A DNA stretch of 64,000 nucleotides from an uncultured Amylibacter sp. (GTDB taxonomy: Bacteria > Pseudomonadota > Alphaproteobacteria > Rhodobacterales > Rhodobacteraceae): positions 434,001-498,000 of the forward strand of contig CAJIZV010000001.1 of the NCBI GenBank assembly GCA_905181935.1, in the 5' to 3' direction. The translations under genes and the position numbers were made by a program. Shown one piece after another: positions 1 through 9,587 of this stretch. The notes below the pieces were generated by a model that had not been told where the DNA came from, made no database searches, and saw only the letters and a program-made list of their open reading frames with translations. How positions within the stretch are numbered: the first letter of the stretch is position 1; every line of letters starts with the position of its first letter.

Positions 1-306
1 CGGGCCGTTCATTTTGGAGCAAAGGTATTAATTCTAGATGAACCAACATCTGCACTTGGCGTACGCCAAACAGCAAACGTATTAGCAACGGTGGATAAAG
101 TTCGCAAACACGGCATAGCAGTAGTTTTCATAACCCACAACGTTCGCCATGCGATGGCTGTAGGCGATCGCTTCACAGTTTTAAATCGCGGCAAAACCTA
201 CGGTACAGCTGTGAAAGGCGAGATCACACCTGAAGAGTTACAAGATTTAATGGCTGGTGGTCAGGAATTAGCAACACTAGAAGGTTCATTGGGAGGAACT
301 GTTTGA
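1..306 (+). CDS. Sugar ABC transporter ATP-binding protein, C-terminal part (partial)
   Basis: The reading frame is open from base 1 and runs to a TGA at 304-306, so the gene begins upstream of the window. The visible part starts just before the Walker B motif (LILDEPTSALG), then has a D-loop and the H-loop histidine in FITHN. The tail (DLMAGGQEL) resembles ATPases of ribose/fructose/inositol-type (CUT2) importers. Its role would be ATP hydrolysis driving import of a monosaccharide or polyol at the inner membrane. The Walker A and signature motifs lie outside the window, so the substrate cannot be named. It appears to be the last gene of its operon, because 178 non-coding bases follow. Confidence 0.85.
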   Translation, partial: RAVHFGAKVLILDEPTSALGVRQTANVLATVDKVRKHGIAVVFITHNVRHAMAVGDRFTVLNRGKTYGTAVKGEITPEELQDLMAGGQELATLEGSLGGTV

Positions 307-484
307 TTTCATGCAGATCACAAGTTCTTAAATTAAAAAATATTTTTATTTTCTTAATAAAAATAAAATTTAATTGTATCAATTAATTGTATCTCATATT
401 TTTTATTAGAACCTTTAGTAATATTTAGTTTCACTTGAATAATTGCATGTTAAGCTAATTCTAAATGCAAACAGGAGCAATTAA

Positions 485-1360
485 ATGATAATTGGATTTA
501 TTGGACTGGGAAATATGGGTGCCCCAATGGCTACCAATTTAGTTAAGGCTGGTCACAAAGTAATTGGCTTTGACGTTGCTCTTAATACGGTTCCAAATAT
601 TACTATGGTTAAAACTGCAGCAATGGCTGTACAAAATGCTGATGCAATTATTACCATGCTACCAAATGGTACTGTTTTACGCTCAGTAGCAGATCAAATA
701 CTTCCTGTAATGAAACGGGGTGCTCTATTTATAGACTGTTCAACGGTAGACTTTGAAAGTGCGCGCGAAATAGCAGATCAAGCAAATAATTTTGGTATTA
801 TGTTTGTAGATGCACCTGTTTCAGGTGGTATAAATGGCGCGGCTACAGGCACTTTAACGTTTATGGTCGGTGGATCAGATGAGTCATTTAAATTTGCGTC
901 ACCCTTATTTGATATAATGGGCCAGAAGGCTGTTCACTGTGGTGCGTCTGGTACCGGTCAAGCAGCCAAAATTTGTAATAACATGATACTTGGTGTTACA
1001 ATGATAGCAACCTGTGAAGCATTTTCTTTAGCTGATAAATTAGGATTAGATCGCCAAAAGATGTTTGATGTTGTCAGCACCTCATCAGGATACTCTTGGT
1101 CAATGAATGCATATTGCCCAGCTCCCAACATTGGCCCCAAAAGCCCAGCAGACAACGATTATACTCCAGGCTTTTCGGCAGAATTAATGTTGAAGGACTT
1201 GCGGTTATCACAGCAAGCAGCACATGCAAACAATGCGCCAACACCACTTGGAAAAATGGCAACCAAATTGTATGAACAGTTTGTTGAAACCGCCGACGGT
1301 ATGGGTAAGGATTTTTCTGCTATGTTGCCACACCTAAAAAAAATGGGAAGAGATAATTGA
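485..1360 (+). CDS. mmsB: 3-hydroxyisobutyrate dehydrogenase family protein
   Basis: A 291-residue NAD(P)-dependent beta-hydroxyacid dehydrogenase. The Rossmann motif GLGNMG is at residues 7-12, the substrate-loop motif DAPVSGG at 109-115, and the catalytic lysine is Lys162 in GTGQAAKICNN, with Asn166 behind it. In valine catabolism the enzyme oxidises 3-hydroxyisobutyrate to methylmalonate semialdehyde in the cytoplasm. Length is normal for the family. The start ATG has AGGAG upstream (acaggagcaattaa). The stop overlaps the following enoyl-CoA hydratase, which fits a valine-degradation pair. Tartronate semialdehyde reductase is the main alternative, but the adjacent hydratase favours MmsB. 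Confidence 0.85.
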   Translation: MIIGFIGLGNMGAPMATNLVKAGHKVIGFDVALNTVPNITMVKTAAMAVQNADAIITMLPNGTVLRSVADQILPVMKRGALFIDCSTVDFESAREIADQANNFGIMFVDAPVSGGINGAATGTLTFMVGGSDESFKFASPLFDIMGQKAVHCGASGTGQAAKICNNMILGVTMIATCEAFSLADKLGLDRQKMFDVVSTSSGYSWSMNAYCPAPNIGPKSPADNDYTPGFSAELMLKDLRLSQQAAHANNAPTPLGKMATKLYEQFVETADGMGKDFSAMLPHLKKMGRDN

Positions 1361-2130
1361 TAATTGAAACATTAAACTTAACCCGAGAAGGTCGCGTTCT
1401 TAAGGTTACAATAAACAGACCTAAACAAATGAACGCACTAAATTTTCAAGTCATGGATGACTTTATTAAACATGTAGTATCGTTAGATAATGATCCTGAA
1501 CTTGCATGTATTGTAATCACAGGCAACGATAAAGCTTTTGCAGCAGGAGCAGATATAAAAGAAATGATAGACAAAACTGCTGCGGAAATGCGTGAGGCAC
1601 TTTATTTTGCAGATTGGAATTTATTTGCAAATATGAAGACACCTAAAGTAGCTGCAGTAAATGGCTACGCACTCGGTGGCGGATGTGAATTAGCGATGAT
1701 GTGTGATTTTATTATAGCAGGTGAGAGCGCTCAGTTTGGGCAGCCTGAAATCAAATTAGGTGTAATTCCTGGTATAGGGGGCACTCAAAGAATGACTAAA
1801 CTTATTGGGCGTGCCAAATCAATGGATATGCATCTAACTGGTCGAATGATGGGTGCTGTTGAAGCACTAAGTAGTGGTCTGATTACTAGGATATTTCCAG
1901 ATGATAAACTTGTTGATGAAGCAATGAAAATAGCCGCTATTATAGCTAAATATTCGAAACCAGCATTAAGTATGGCAGTTGATGCTGTTCATAAAGGTGA
2001 TAATTTTTCATTAGAACAAGGGTTAGTATATGAACGTGATTTATTTTATTCGTTGTTTGATACAGATGATCAAAAAGAGGGTATGGCTGCCTTCATTGAA
2101 AAAAGAAAACCCGCATTCAAGGGATCCTGA
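1357..2130 (+). CDS. Enoyl-CoA hydratase/isomerase family protein
   Basis: A 257-residue crotonase-fold protein. The oxyanion-hole segments are AFAAGADIKE (about residues 60-69) and ALGGGCEL (105-112). Both hydratase glutamates are present: Glu111 in GCELAM and Glu131 in QPEIKLG. It should add water to a 2-enoyl-CoA, for example methacrylyl-CoA in valine catabolism, which fits the upstream mmsB. I place the start at a TTG whose bases overlap the mmsB TGA stop (TTGA), implying translational coupling; the next in-frame ATG would remove the first beta strand. The gene is convergent with acs, separated by 32 bases. The exact acyl-CoA substrate cannot be read from sequence. Confidence 0.85.
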   Translation: MIIETLNLTREGRVLKVTINRPKQMNALNFQVMDDFIKHVVSLDNDPELACIVITGNDKAFAAGADIKEMIDKTAAEMREALYFADWNLFANMKTPKVAAVNGYALGGGCELAMMCDFIIAGESAQFGQPEIKLGVIPGIGGTQRMTKLIGRAKSMDMHLTGRMMGAVEALSSGLITRIFPDDKLVDEAMKIAAIIAKYSKPALSMAVDAVHKGDNFSLEQGLVYERDLFYSLFDTDDQKEGMAAFIEKRKPAFKGS

Positions 2131-2162
2131 CTACGGGTTTAAATTATTAAAGCTTATAAATT

Positions 2163-4100
2163 TCAGCGGATCATACGATTTTCAATTAATTGCTCTACGA
2201 CTTCTGGTTCAGCCAAGGTTGAGATGTCTCCCAAAGCGTTGTAATCGTTTTCAGCAACTTTACGCAAAATACGGCGCATAATTTTGCCTGAACGTGTCTT
2301 TGGCAAGCCGGGAGCCCATTGAATAAAATCAGGGCTGGCAATTGGTCCAATTTGTTGGCGAACCCAAGTTCGCAATTCAGTACGTAAATCTTCAGAGTAA
2401 TCAATACCGGCGTTCAAAGTAACATAGCAATAAATGCCCTGCCCCTTCACTTCATGGGGGTATCCAACAACTGCCGCTTCTGCGACATTTTTATGGGCAA
2501 CTAATGCACTTTCAATTTCTGCAGTTCCCATGCGATGGCCAGAAACGTTCAAGACATCATCAACACGACCCGTGATCCAGTAATAACCATCCTCGTCACG
2601 CTTACAGCCATCTTCAGTAAAATAATAACCTTTGTATGTAGCAAAATAGGTTTTCACAAAGCGATCGTGATCCCCATAAACTGTCCTCATCTGAGAGGGC
2701 CAGCTCTCTTTTATTGCCAAAACACCTTCACAAGGACCTTCAACTTCTTCTCCAGTTTGTGGATCAAGAATTACAGGTTGCACTCCAAAGAATGGTACAG
2801 TGGCAGATCCTGGTTTAGTAGTTGTTGCACCTGGAAGAGGTGTCATCATATGCCCGCCTGTTTCAGTTTGCCACCATGTGTCAACAATTGGTACCGTGCC
2901 TTTGCCAACAACTTCATTATACCAATTCCATGCCTGAGGGTTAATTGGTTCACCAACTGAACCCAATACGCGCAAATCAGACAAATCATGTTTTGCAACC
3001 AACTCATCACCCAAACCCATCAAGGCGCGAATTGCAGTTGGTGCAGTATAAAATTGGTTAACTTTATGTTTTTCACAGACTGCCCAAAAACGTGATGCAT
3101 CTGGGTATGTTGGCGTACCTTCAAACATTAATGTAGTAGCACCATTGGCTAATGGACCATATACTATATATGAATGACCAGTAATCCAGCCTACATCAGC
3201 AGTACACCAGTATGTATCACCTTCTTGGTAATCAAAAGTATATTGGTGCGTCATTGAAGCATAGACTAAATAACCAGCAGACGTATGGACCACTCCTTTG
3301 GGTTTGCCTGTTGAACCCGATGTATACAAAATAAACAATGGATCTTCAGCGTTCATTTTTTCAGGTGGGCAAAAATTAGATGCAGCCAAAACTAACGTGC
3401 CATAATCCAGATCACGGCCCTTTTTATAAGGCGTTCCATGGCCAGTTCGCGCCACAACCAATGTTGTTACATCACCACAAATATCCAATGCAGCATCTAC
3501 ATTTTTCTTTAATGGTATATTTTTACCGCCACGGGGGCCTTCGTCTGCAGTAACAACTAAGACCGCTTTACAATCAGAAATACGAGACGCTAGAGCTTCT
3601 GGAGAAAAGCCCCCAAATACAATAGAGTGAATTGCACCAATACGGGCGCAAGCTAGCATGGCATAAGCTGCTTCTGGGATCATTGGCATGTAGAGCACAA
3701 CTCGATCACCTTTTTTTACACCAAGCGACTTATAAACGTTTGCAAGACGCGAAACATGATCATGTAATTGATTATATGTTATATTTTTATCAATATTAGG
3801 ATCATCAGATTCCCAAATGATTGCCGTCTGATTCCCACGCTTTGCAAGATGACGGTCCACGCAGTTTACACATACATTTAGTTCGCCATCTTCATACCAT
3901 TTAATAGATATATCAGGGTATTCAAATGTTGTATTTTTTACTTTAGTGAAAGGTGTAATCCAATCAATACGTTGTCCATGCTCTAACCAGAAAGCGTCTG
4001 GATCAGTAACTGATGCAGCATACATTTTGTCATATTTTTCTTTATTAGCATGTGCTTTTTCTGCAAATTTGGAGGACGGCGGAAATGTTTTTTCAGTCAT
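2163..4100 (-). CDS. acs: Acetyl-CoA synthetase
   Basis: A 645-residue AMP-forming acyl-CoA synthetase of normal Acs length. It activates acetate to acetyl-CoA via acetyl-AMP. Visible motifs are the P-loop [11 protein letters not shown], the hinge region [14 protein letters not shown] and the acetylatable lysine Lys606 in TRSGKIMRR, the usual target of Pat-type acetylation. An AAGGGAAGA Shine-Dalgarno precedes the ATG. The gene lies 70 bases downstream of livF in the same direction with no obvious terminator between, so it is probably the last gene of the livKHMGF operon. That placement suggests the importer supplies a compound that yields acetate or another short-chain acid. Propionyl-CoA synthetase is a less likely alternative. 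Confidence 0.95.
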   Translation of the reverse strand: MTEKTFPPSSKFAEKAHANKEKYDKMYAASVTDPDAFWLEHGQRIDWITPFTKVKNTTFEYPDISIKWYEDGELNVCVNCVDRHLAKRGNQTAIIWESDDPNIDKNITYNQLHDHVSRLANVYKSLGVKKGDRVVLYMPMIPEAAYAMLACARIGAIHSIVFGGFSPEALASRISDCKAVLVVTADEGPRGGKNIPLKKNVDAALDICGDVTTLVVARTGHGTPYKKGRDLDYGTLVLAASNFCPPEKMNAEDPLFILYTSGSTGKPKGVVHTSAGYLVYASMTHQYTFDYQEGDTYWCTADVGWITGHSYIVYGPLANGATTLMFEGTPTYPDASRFWAVCEKHKVNQFYTAPTAIRALMGLGDELVAKHDLSDLRVLGSVGEPINPQAWNWYNEVVGKGTVPIVDTWWQTETGGHMMTPLPGATTTKPGSATVPFFGVQPVILDPQTGEEVEGPCEGVLAIKESWPSQMRTVYGDHDRFVKTYFATYKGYYFTEDGCKRDEDGYYWITGRVDDVLNVSGHRMGTAEIESALVAHKNVAEAAVVGYPHEVKGQGIYCYVTLNAGIDYSEDLRTELRTWVRQQIGPIASPDFIQWAPGLPKTRSGKIMRRILRKVAENDYNALGDISTLAEPEVVEQLIENRMIR

Positions 4101-4170
4101 TTTCTTCCCTTTTGAAATCTAAAGGCCAGCATTGCTACCCAACATTTTTTTATTTTTTTGTATTTATTAG

Positions 4171-4911
4171 TTATATAGCTAAATATTCGTGGCGTAATTT
4201 TTCATTATCAAGAACATCCTTGGCAGTACCAGAAAAGACTACTCCTCCTGTATCCAAAATAACTGCACGATCTGCTAATTTAAGTGCGGCAACAGCATTT
4301 TGTTCGACAATAATAGTAGTTATACCTTGCTCACGGATAAGGCGTAAAGTTTTTTCAATTTCTTGAACAATTACAGGTGCTAAGCCTTCAAAGGGTTCAT
4401 CAAGGAGCAACAGTTTTATATCTCGAGCTAATGCCCGGCCTATTGCCAACATTTGTTGTTCACCACCTGATAGGGTTGTTCCCTCTTGTTTACGCCGTTC
4501 ACCCAAACGCGGAAATAACTCATAAATTCGCTCAAGAGACCAACCTATTGGCTTTTCAATTTGAGCTAATTGTAAGTTTTCTTCCACGGTTAAACCTTGG
4601 ATTATACGACGGTCTTCAGGCACTAATGCAACGCCTGCTTGGGCTGCTTGCCATGCTTTCATTGTATGCAAAGGTTGGTGATCCAACCAAACCTCACCTT
4701 TGTGAATAGCTGGGTCATCTAAGCGTGCAATTGCTCGGAGCGTAGACGTTTTTCCAGCACCATTCCGCCCCAAAAGTGCTAAAATTTCTCCTTCATGAAC
4801 ATTTAAAGATATGCCCTGAACAATATAACTTTCGCCATAATAAGCGTGAATATCGTGCGCTGAAAAGTATACAGGTTTTGACGGCTCTATATTATCCGGT
4901 GTATTTGTCAT
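4171..4911 (-). CDS. livF: Branched-chain amino acid-type ABC transporter ATPase LivF
   Basis: A 246-residue ABC ATPase. The Walker A is LLGRNGAGKT, the signature is LSGGEQQMLAIGRAL and the Walker B is LLLLDEPFEGL. The long EQQML signature and the EGLAP segment are typical of LivF, the second ATPase of HAAT-family importers. It energises uptake by the LivHM channel from the cytoplasmic face. It follows livG by 13 bases and precedes acs by 70. HAAT systems also carry amides, urea and short-chain compounds, so the substrate need not be leucine, isoleucine or valine. Confidence 0.9.
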   Translation of the reverse strand: MTNTPDNIEPSKPVYFSAHDIHAYYGESYIVQGISLNVHEGEILALLGRNGAGKTSTLRAIARLDDPAIHKGEVWLDHQPLHTMKAWQAAQAGVALVPEDRRIIQGLTVEENLQLAQIEKPIGWSLERIYELFPRLGERRKQEGTTLSGGEQQMLAIGRALARDIKLLLLDEPFEGLAPVIVQEIEKTLRLIREQGITTIIVEQNAVAALKLADRAVILDTGGVVFSGTAKDVLDNEKLRHEYLAI

Positions 4912-4924
4912 TTTTTATTCCGCC

Positions 4925-5683
4925 TTATACTTGCGCTTCGCCAAGGTAAGCTTCTTTTACCTTCGGGTGGCCTTTAATTTTTTCTGGAACATCTTCAACA
5001 ATTACAGTGCCTTGCGCCAGAACCGAAATCTTTTGAGCCAAAGAAAATACTACACTCATATCATGTTCAATAATAGCCATCGTAATTTTCAGTTTTTTCT
5101 GAATGCTTTTAAGTAACTCGATAGTGCTTTCTGTGTCAGCTCGCGCCATTCCAGCTGTTGGCTCATCCAATAATAATAGTTTTGGTTTTTGAGATAAACA
5201 CATGGCCATCTCCAAACGGCGTTTATCACCACGCGACATTGAGGATGCTAGCATATCTTTTTTGTCAATAAGATCTACGTCTATCAACATCTGCTCTGCT
5301 TTTTCAGCCATATCTTTGTTATCAGATACACGGCTTAATGCATTTAATGTAAATGCACCATCACGTTTAGCAAAGCATGGAATTAGTGTATTTTCCCATA
5401 CAGAAAGCTCAGAAAAAATTTCAGGAGTTTGGAAAACACGGCTAACACCAAGTTGGTTAATTTGGTGAGGCTTAATGCCTAACAAAGAGTGCCCATCAAA
5501 CATCACAGTACCAGTATCTGGCGTAAGCTTACCTACAAAACAATTAAGTAACGTTGATTTTCCAGCACCATTTGGGCCAATAATTGCGTGTATTTTACCT
5601 TCTTCAATATCTAAGTTCACATTATGCAACGCCTTTAGACCACCAAAGCTCTTATTAACATTTTGGACTTTAAGAATTCCCAT
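4925..5683 (-). CDS. livG: Branched-chain amino acid-type ABC transporter ATPase LivG
   Basis: A 252-residue ABC ATPase, partner of LivF. The Walker A is IIGPNGAGKSTLLN and the Walker B is LLLLDEPTAGM. The signature region reads MSRGDKRRLEMAM, the HGDQR-like variant normal for LivG rather than canonical LSGGQ. The C-terminus has the EDVPEKIKGHPKVKEAYLG extension typical of LivG. It lies 9 bases downstream of livM. The protein works as a heterodimer with LivF under the LivHM membrane pair. Confidence 0.9.
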   Translation of the reverse strand: MGILKVQNVNKSFGGLKALHNVNLDIEEGKIHAIIGPNGAGKSTLLNCFVGKLTPDTGTVMFDGHSLLGIKPHQINQLGVSRVFQTPEIFSELSVWENTLIPCFAKRDGAFTLNALSRVSDNKDMAEKAEQMLIDVDLIDKKDMLASSMSRGDKRRLEMAMCLSQKPKLLLLDEPTAGMARADTESTIELLKSIQKKLKITMAIIEHDMSVVFSLAQKISVLAQGTVIVEDVPEKIKGHPKVKEAYLGEAQV

Positions 5684-5692
5684 TGGTTGCTC

Positions 5693-6895
5693 CTATTGTG
5701 CAGGTGTTGATGAGTTATGAGACGTATTATCATTTTTAACATTGCGACGTTTCCACCATTTACCAATGCGTGAAATACCTTCCATCAGACCGCCTGGCAA
5801 AAAGATAACAATCATCATAAACATAATTCCTAATGTAAGGTGCCAGCCTTTACCCGTAAACAAATGTAAAATCCAAACTATTACATTCTCTAACCCATCA
5901 GGCATCCAGGAAAACCATCCATGCAAAACAGTATCATTTATTTTTGAGAAAATATTTTCAAAATACTTTATAAAACCAGCCCCCATCACAGGCCCTAGCA
6001 GGGTTCCTGTCCCCCCAAGGATCGTCATTAAAACAATCTCACCAGAGGCAGTCCATTGCATACGCTCTGCCCCAGCCAATGGGTCCATGGATGCCATCAA
6101 ACCACCCGCTAGGCCAGCGTACATTCCAGAAATAACAAAAGCAGCTAAAGTGTAGGGGCGAGTGTTAATTCCAGTATAGTTGAGACGAGTTTGATTAGTT
6201 TTTATCGCCCGTAACATCATTCCAAAAGGTGATCGAAAAATACGTATAGATATATAAAACGCTAACAGTAAAAAAATCGCACAAATATAATAACCAATGT
6301 TAAATTGAAAATCCCATGCACCTAATTGCATTGTCCAAGTATCGCGCATCTCCATACCAAACAAAGATGTTACTGGTAAATTTCCAGAAATATTTTCAGC
6401 CGCAAAAATACGAGGGTCATTTAAGGTAATCTGCAAACCCGTTTCACCATTAGTTAGTGGCGTCAAAACAGAGTATGCCAATGCAAAGCTCATTTGAGCA
6501 AAAGCTAACGTCAAAATTGAGAAGTAAATACCAGAGCGCCGCAAAGATATAAAACCGATTAATAATGAAAATAAACCTGCAACAATAACTGATAAAATTA
6601 ATGCAGGTATAATATTCATTGATAATAACTTGAACATCCAAACTGCTGAATAAGATCCTACACCAAGAAATGCAGCATGCCCAAATGACAAATAACCAGT
6701 CAAACCAAACAGAATATTAAAACCAATTGCTAATATGCCATAAATGGCAAAACGTTGCATCAAATCAGGATAGCCAGCATTAAATTGAGCCCAACCAGAT
6801 TCAGTAGGAAACGGGTTTAAAATTAATGGAGCAAATAATGCAATTATTGCTACAAAAAATAGTGTTCGCATGTCTGCTTTTGAAATAGTTTTCAT
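5693..6895 (-). CDS. livM: Branched-chain amino acid-type ABC transporter permease LivM
   Basis: A 400-residue polytopic membrane protein of the LivM family, with the motif [25 protein letters not shown] split around residues 52-76 and the conserved [13 protein letters not shown] loop near 290. Hydrophobic segments span nearly the whole length, and the C-terminus is basic (WWKRRN). It forms the translocation pore with LivH. It begins 3 bases after the livH stop, so the two are tightly co-transcribed. Confidence 0.9.
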   Translation of the reverse strand: MKTISKADMRTLFFVAIIALFAPLILNPFPTESGWAQFNAGYPDLMQRFAIYGILAIGFNILFGLTGYLSFGHAAFLGVGSYSAVWMFKLLSMNIIPALILSVIVAGLFSLLIGFISLRRSGIYFSILTLAFAQMSFALAYSVLTPLTNGETGLQITLNDPRIFAAENISGNLPVTSLFGMEMRDTWTMQLGAWDFQFNIGYYICAIFLLLAFYISIRIFRSPFGMMLRAIKTNQTRLNYTGINTRPYTLAAFVISGMYAGLAGGLMASMDPLAGAERMQWTASGEIVLMTILGGTGTLLGPVMGAGFIKYFENIFSKINDTVLHGWFSWMPDGLENVIVWILHLFTGKGWHLTLGIMFMMIVIFLPGGLMEGISRIGKWWKRRNVKNDNTSHNSSTPAQ

Positions 6896-6898
6896 TTT

Positions 6899-7936
6899 TT
6901 ATTCCTCCATCACACCGGCTTTGCCCATTAGACCGCGAGGTCTAGTTAGCAATACGATGATGGCAACAAGGTAAATAATAATTTGGTCAATTGAAGGCAA
7001 ATATAGCATTTCAAAGAAACCTTTGACTTCATTCATTGATGCAAAGCTCTCAAGTACACCTAAGAGAAAGCCAGCTAAGACAGCCCCAGGTAACGACCCC
7101 ATGCCACCTACAACTACCACAACAAATGATAAAACTAAGAAATCCATTCCCATGTGATAATTTGGAGAATTGATTGGCGTATACATTACACCAGCTAAAC
7201 CAGCAACTGCAGCAGCAATTCCAAACATTATGGTAAAGCGCCGATCAATATTAATTCCTAAAAGTCCAACTGTCTCTCTATCAGCCATACCTGCACGTAC
7301 AACCATACCAAATGTAGTAAACCGCAAGAAAGCAAACACTGAACTTATTATAGTAGCAGAAAATGCGAAGTAGATTAACCGCCAGTAAGGGTAGCTAGCA
7401 TCAAGTCCAATTAAAGCACCTACATTATACGATCCAACAAACTGATCTGGTGCTGGTGTGGGAATAGGGTTAGCCCCAAAATTTGCTTTAACTAATTCTT
7501 GAATCACAATAGCCAAACCAAATGTCACAAGTATTTGATCTGCATGTGGGCGTTTATAAAAATGCTTTATTAACCCACGTTCCATAACATAGCCTACTAA
7601 TAACATTACTGGAATCGCTACAATAATTGCTAAAGGTACATTCCAGTCAATAATTGCATTACCAAACTTAGGACCAAACCATTCAACAACATAAGGCGTT
7701 TTCACTTTAAGAGGTTTTCCCAAGAAATCCAACTGAGATGGATCTATTGTGATCTTTGAAACTGACATCAATTTCTGAAGTGAAACTGCACAAAAAGCTC
7801 CAAGCATAAACAATGCACCGTGGGCAAAGTTAACTACGCCCAAAGTGCCGAAAATCAACGTAAGACCCAAAGCAATTAATGCATACGCACTGCCTTTATC
7901 AAGTCCATTTAATATTTGTAGAAGAATTGCATCCAT
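6899..7936 (-). CDS. livH: Branched-chain amino acid-type ABC transporter permease LivH
   Basis: A 345-residue membrane protein. The LivH N-terminus is plain (NGLDKGSAYALIALGLTL, then GTLGVVNFAHGALFMLGA), and the GGMGSLPGAVLAG loop occurs in the C-terminal third. Residues from about 45 to 90 form an extra hydrophilic loop found in some alphaproteobacterial HAAT permeases. It pairs with LivM. A strong hairpin (7987-8012) separates it from the upstream binding-protein gene and probably lowers its expression relative to LivK. Confidence 0.9.
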   Translation of the reverse strand: MDAILLQILNGLDKGSAYALIALGLTLIFGTLGVVNFAHGALFMLGAFCAVSLQKLMSVSKITIDPSQLDFLGKPLKVKTPYVVEWFGPKFGNAIIDWNVPLAIIVAIPVMLLVGYVMERGLIKHFYKRPHADQILVTFGLAIVIQELVKANFGANPIPTPAPDQFVGSYNVGALIGLDASYPYWRLIYFAFSATIISSVFAFLRFTTFGMVVRAGMADRETVGLLGINIDRRFTIMFGIAAAVAGLAGVMYTPINSPNYHMGMDFLVLSFVVVVVGGMGSLPGAVLAGFLLGVLESFASMNEVKGFFEMLYLPSIDQIIIYLVAIIVLLTRPRGLMGKAGVMEE

Positions 7937-7986
7937 GTCTTGCCCAAACTTTTTTTACTTAGTCAGTGTAACCTAACTTTTAAAAT

Positions 7987-8012
7987 AGGCCACAGCGATA
8001 ACGCTGTGGCCT
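7987..8012 (-). promoter_or_regulatory. Intercistronic hairpin between livK and livH
   Basis: A perfect 11-bp inverted repeat (AGGCCACAGCG, loop ATAA, CGCTGTGGCCT) lies 26 bases after the livK stop and 51 bases before the livH start. On the minus-strand transcript it is followed by ATTTTAAAAG, a short and interrupted U tract. It probably acts as a partial terminator or a 3' exonuclease block protecting the binding-protein mRNA. Confidence 0.75.
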
Positions 8013-8037
8013 GTAATCCCAAAAGGGGAAGTTATGT

Positions 8038-9375
8038 TTATGCGCCTGGGTTACATTTACCTAAAGCACCACCTGCAAACATTGGATGATCAGCAGGATA
8101 TTCAACCTGTCCACGCGGAGTAATTTCCACAACTTCTAGAACGTCAAATTCTGAAGTTGGATTTTCTTTACCCTTCACAACTAACACATCTTTAAAGCAC
8201 TGGTGATCTTCTGCACGGTACTCAGTTGGACCATTACCCATACCATCAAACTTAAAGCCTTCAAGAGCTTCAGAAACTCCACAAGGGTTAAAAGTGCCAG
8301 AGCGCTCACATGCATCAGCATACAACAATGTCTGAACATACGTAGTATGAGCAGCCTGTGATGGTGGGAAGCCATATTTAGTACCAAACGACTTAACGAA
8401 TGCTTTTGAACCTTCGTCTGATAATGACCAGTGCCAATTAGTTGAACCAAAGATACCCTTAACGTTTTCACCCGCACCGCGAGCCATCAAACGTGAATAC
8501 AACGGCACAACGATTTCGAAGTTTTTACCATTAACAATTTTATCACGTAATCCAAACTGAACAGCAGATGTCAACGAATTGATCATGTTTCCACCGTAAT
8601 GGTTCAGAACTAAAATATCTGCTCCAGAGTTCAATACTGGTGCAACATAAGACGAGAAGTCTGTTGTTGCTAATGGAGTTAATACATTATTTACAGTATT
8701 CCAGCCTTTGGCTTCAGTGGCAGCAGCAATTGATTCCTGCTGTGTCCAACCCCAAGTATAGTCAGCTGTTAGGTGATATGCATTACGATCTTTACCATAA
8801 CGCGCTTCAAGTACTGGAGCCAAAGCTGCTGCAGACATGTAACCGTTAAAGAAGTGACGGAAACCATTTGCTTTTTTGTCTTTACCAGTAGTGTCATTTG
8901 AGTGCGTCAAGCCAGCCATAAATATAACGCCAGCTTCTTGGCATAGACCCTGAACAGCAATAGCAACACCAGAAGACGAACCACCAGTAATCATCACTGC
9001 GTTATCTTTTTCGATCATTGACTTTGCAGATGCACGGGCAGCGTCAGATTTAGTCTGAGTGTCACCAGTTACATATTCTACTTTTTTGCCAAGGATACCA
9101 TTCCCTGTAAGAGACTTTGACGAAAATGTATTCATCATGCCACCATCGCCACCACCATTTAGGTGCTCAACAGCTAATTTGTACGCGCGCAACTCATCCG
9201 CACCCTCATCCGCATATGGACCAGATTGTGGAACGTTAAAGCCCAGAGTAACTGAGCCGCCTGTAGGTGCATTTGTATACGCAGCCAAAGGACTTGTAAT
9301 AAAAGTAGGCATTGCCAAACCTGCACCAACTGTAGCACCGGTTTTAATTAGCCCACGTCTTGTAAACTTAGACAT
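8038..9375 (-). CDS. livK: HAAT-family ABC transporter substrate-binding protein with Tat signal
   Basis: A 445-residue periplasmic binding protein of the leucine/amide-binding type I fold. I choose the ATG at 9375 rather than an upstream in-frame start at 9417, because GGGAGG sits just upstream and the protein then begins MSKFTRRGLIKTGA, a twin-arginine signal. Mature features include LGFNVPQSGPYADEGA and an MITGGSSSGVAIAVQ segment typical of the family. It captures the substrate and delivers it to LivHM. Tat export suggests folding or cofactor binding in the cytoplasm. It is the first gene of livKHMGF-acs; substrate unknown, possibly an amino acid, amide or short-chain carboxylate. Confidence 0.88.
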   Translation of the reverse strand: MSKFTRRGLIKTGATVGAGLAMPTFITSPLAAYTNAPTGGSVTLGFNVPQSGPYADEGADELRAYKLAVEHLNGGGDGGMMNTFSSKSLTGNGILGKKVEYVTGDTQTKSDAARASAKSMIEKDNAVMITGGSSSGVAIAVQGLCQEAGVIFMAGLTHSNDTTGKDKKANGFRHFFNGYMSAAALAPVLEARYGKDRNAYHLTADYTWGWTQQESIAAATEAKGWNTVNNVLTPLATTDFSSYVAPVLNSGADILVLNHYGGNMINSLTSAVQFGLRDKIVNGKNFEIVVPLYSRLMARGAGENVKGIFGSTNWHWSLSDEGSKAFVKSFGTKYGFPPSQAAHTTYVQTLLYADACERSGTFNPCGVSEALEGFKFDGMGNGPTEYRAEDHQCFKDVLVVKGKENPTSEFDVLEVVEITPRGQVEYPADHPMFAGGALGKCNPGA

Positions 9376-9498
9376 AGATTTCCTCCCTAGTTCTGCACGC
9401 CCGCTGCCTCCTCGCAACTTGCGCCAGTGTCATTTAGACATTTTGATTTTAACTGTAATTGTAACTTAATCAACAACTCATTGTTTCATAACAATTAA

Positions 9499-9550
9499 TT
9501 TGTAAATCTTTTTAATAATTTATTTCTTTATTTGTAAATAAATTTACATT
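9499..9550. promoter_or_regulatory. Candidate ScfR operator sites between livK and the first ScfR gene
   Basis: Two exact copies of TTTGTAAA lie at 9499-9506 and 9531-9538, 32 bases apart (about three helical turns). The second is followed after four bases by TTTACATT (9543-9550). From memory, the related regulator PccR binds TTTGCAAA-N4-TTTGCAAA, and these sites resemble that arrangement with C changed to T or A. The region is the divergent promoter of the livKHMGF-acs operon and the ScfR gene. Binding is inferred, not shown. Confidence 0.5.
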
Positions 9551-9587
9551 ATAACTAATAAAACGTTTGATAGTAAGGTCTTGGAAA

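Noticed and set aside
330..370. AT-only inverted repeat after the sugar ATPase gene
   Set aside because: The stem is built of A and T only and would be unstable; not listed as a terminator.
370..393. Direct repeat of TTAATTGTATC with 13-base period
   Set aside because: Only two units in very AT-rich DNA; no evidence of a satellite or binding site.
2129..2140. 12-mer GACTACGGGTTT also found in reverse orientation near 26450-26461
   Set aside because: Only two copies, no longer shared flank and no link between the genes; probably chance.
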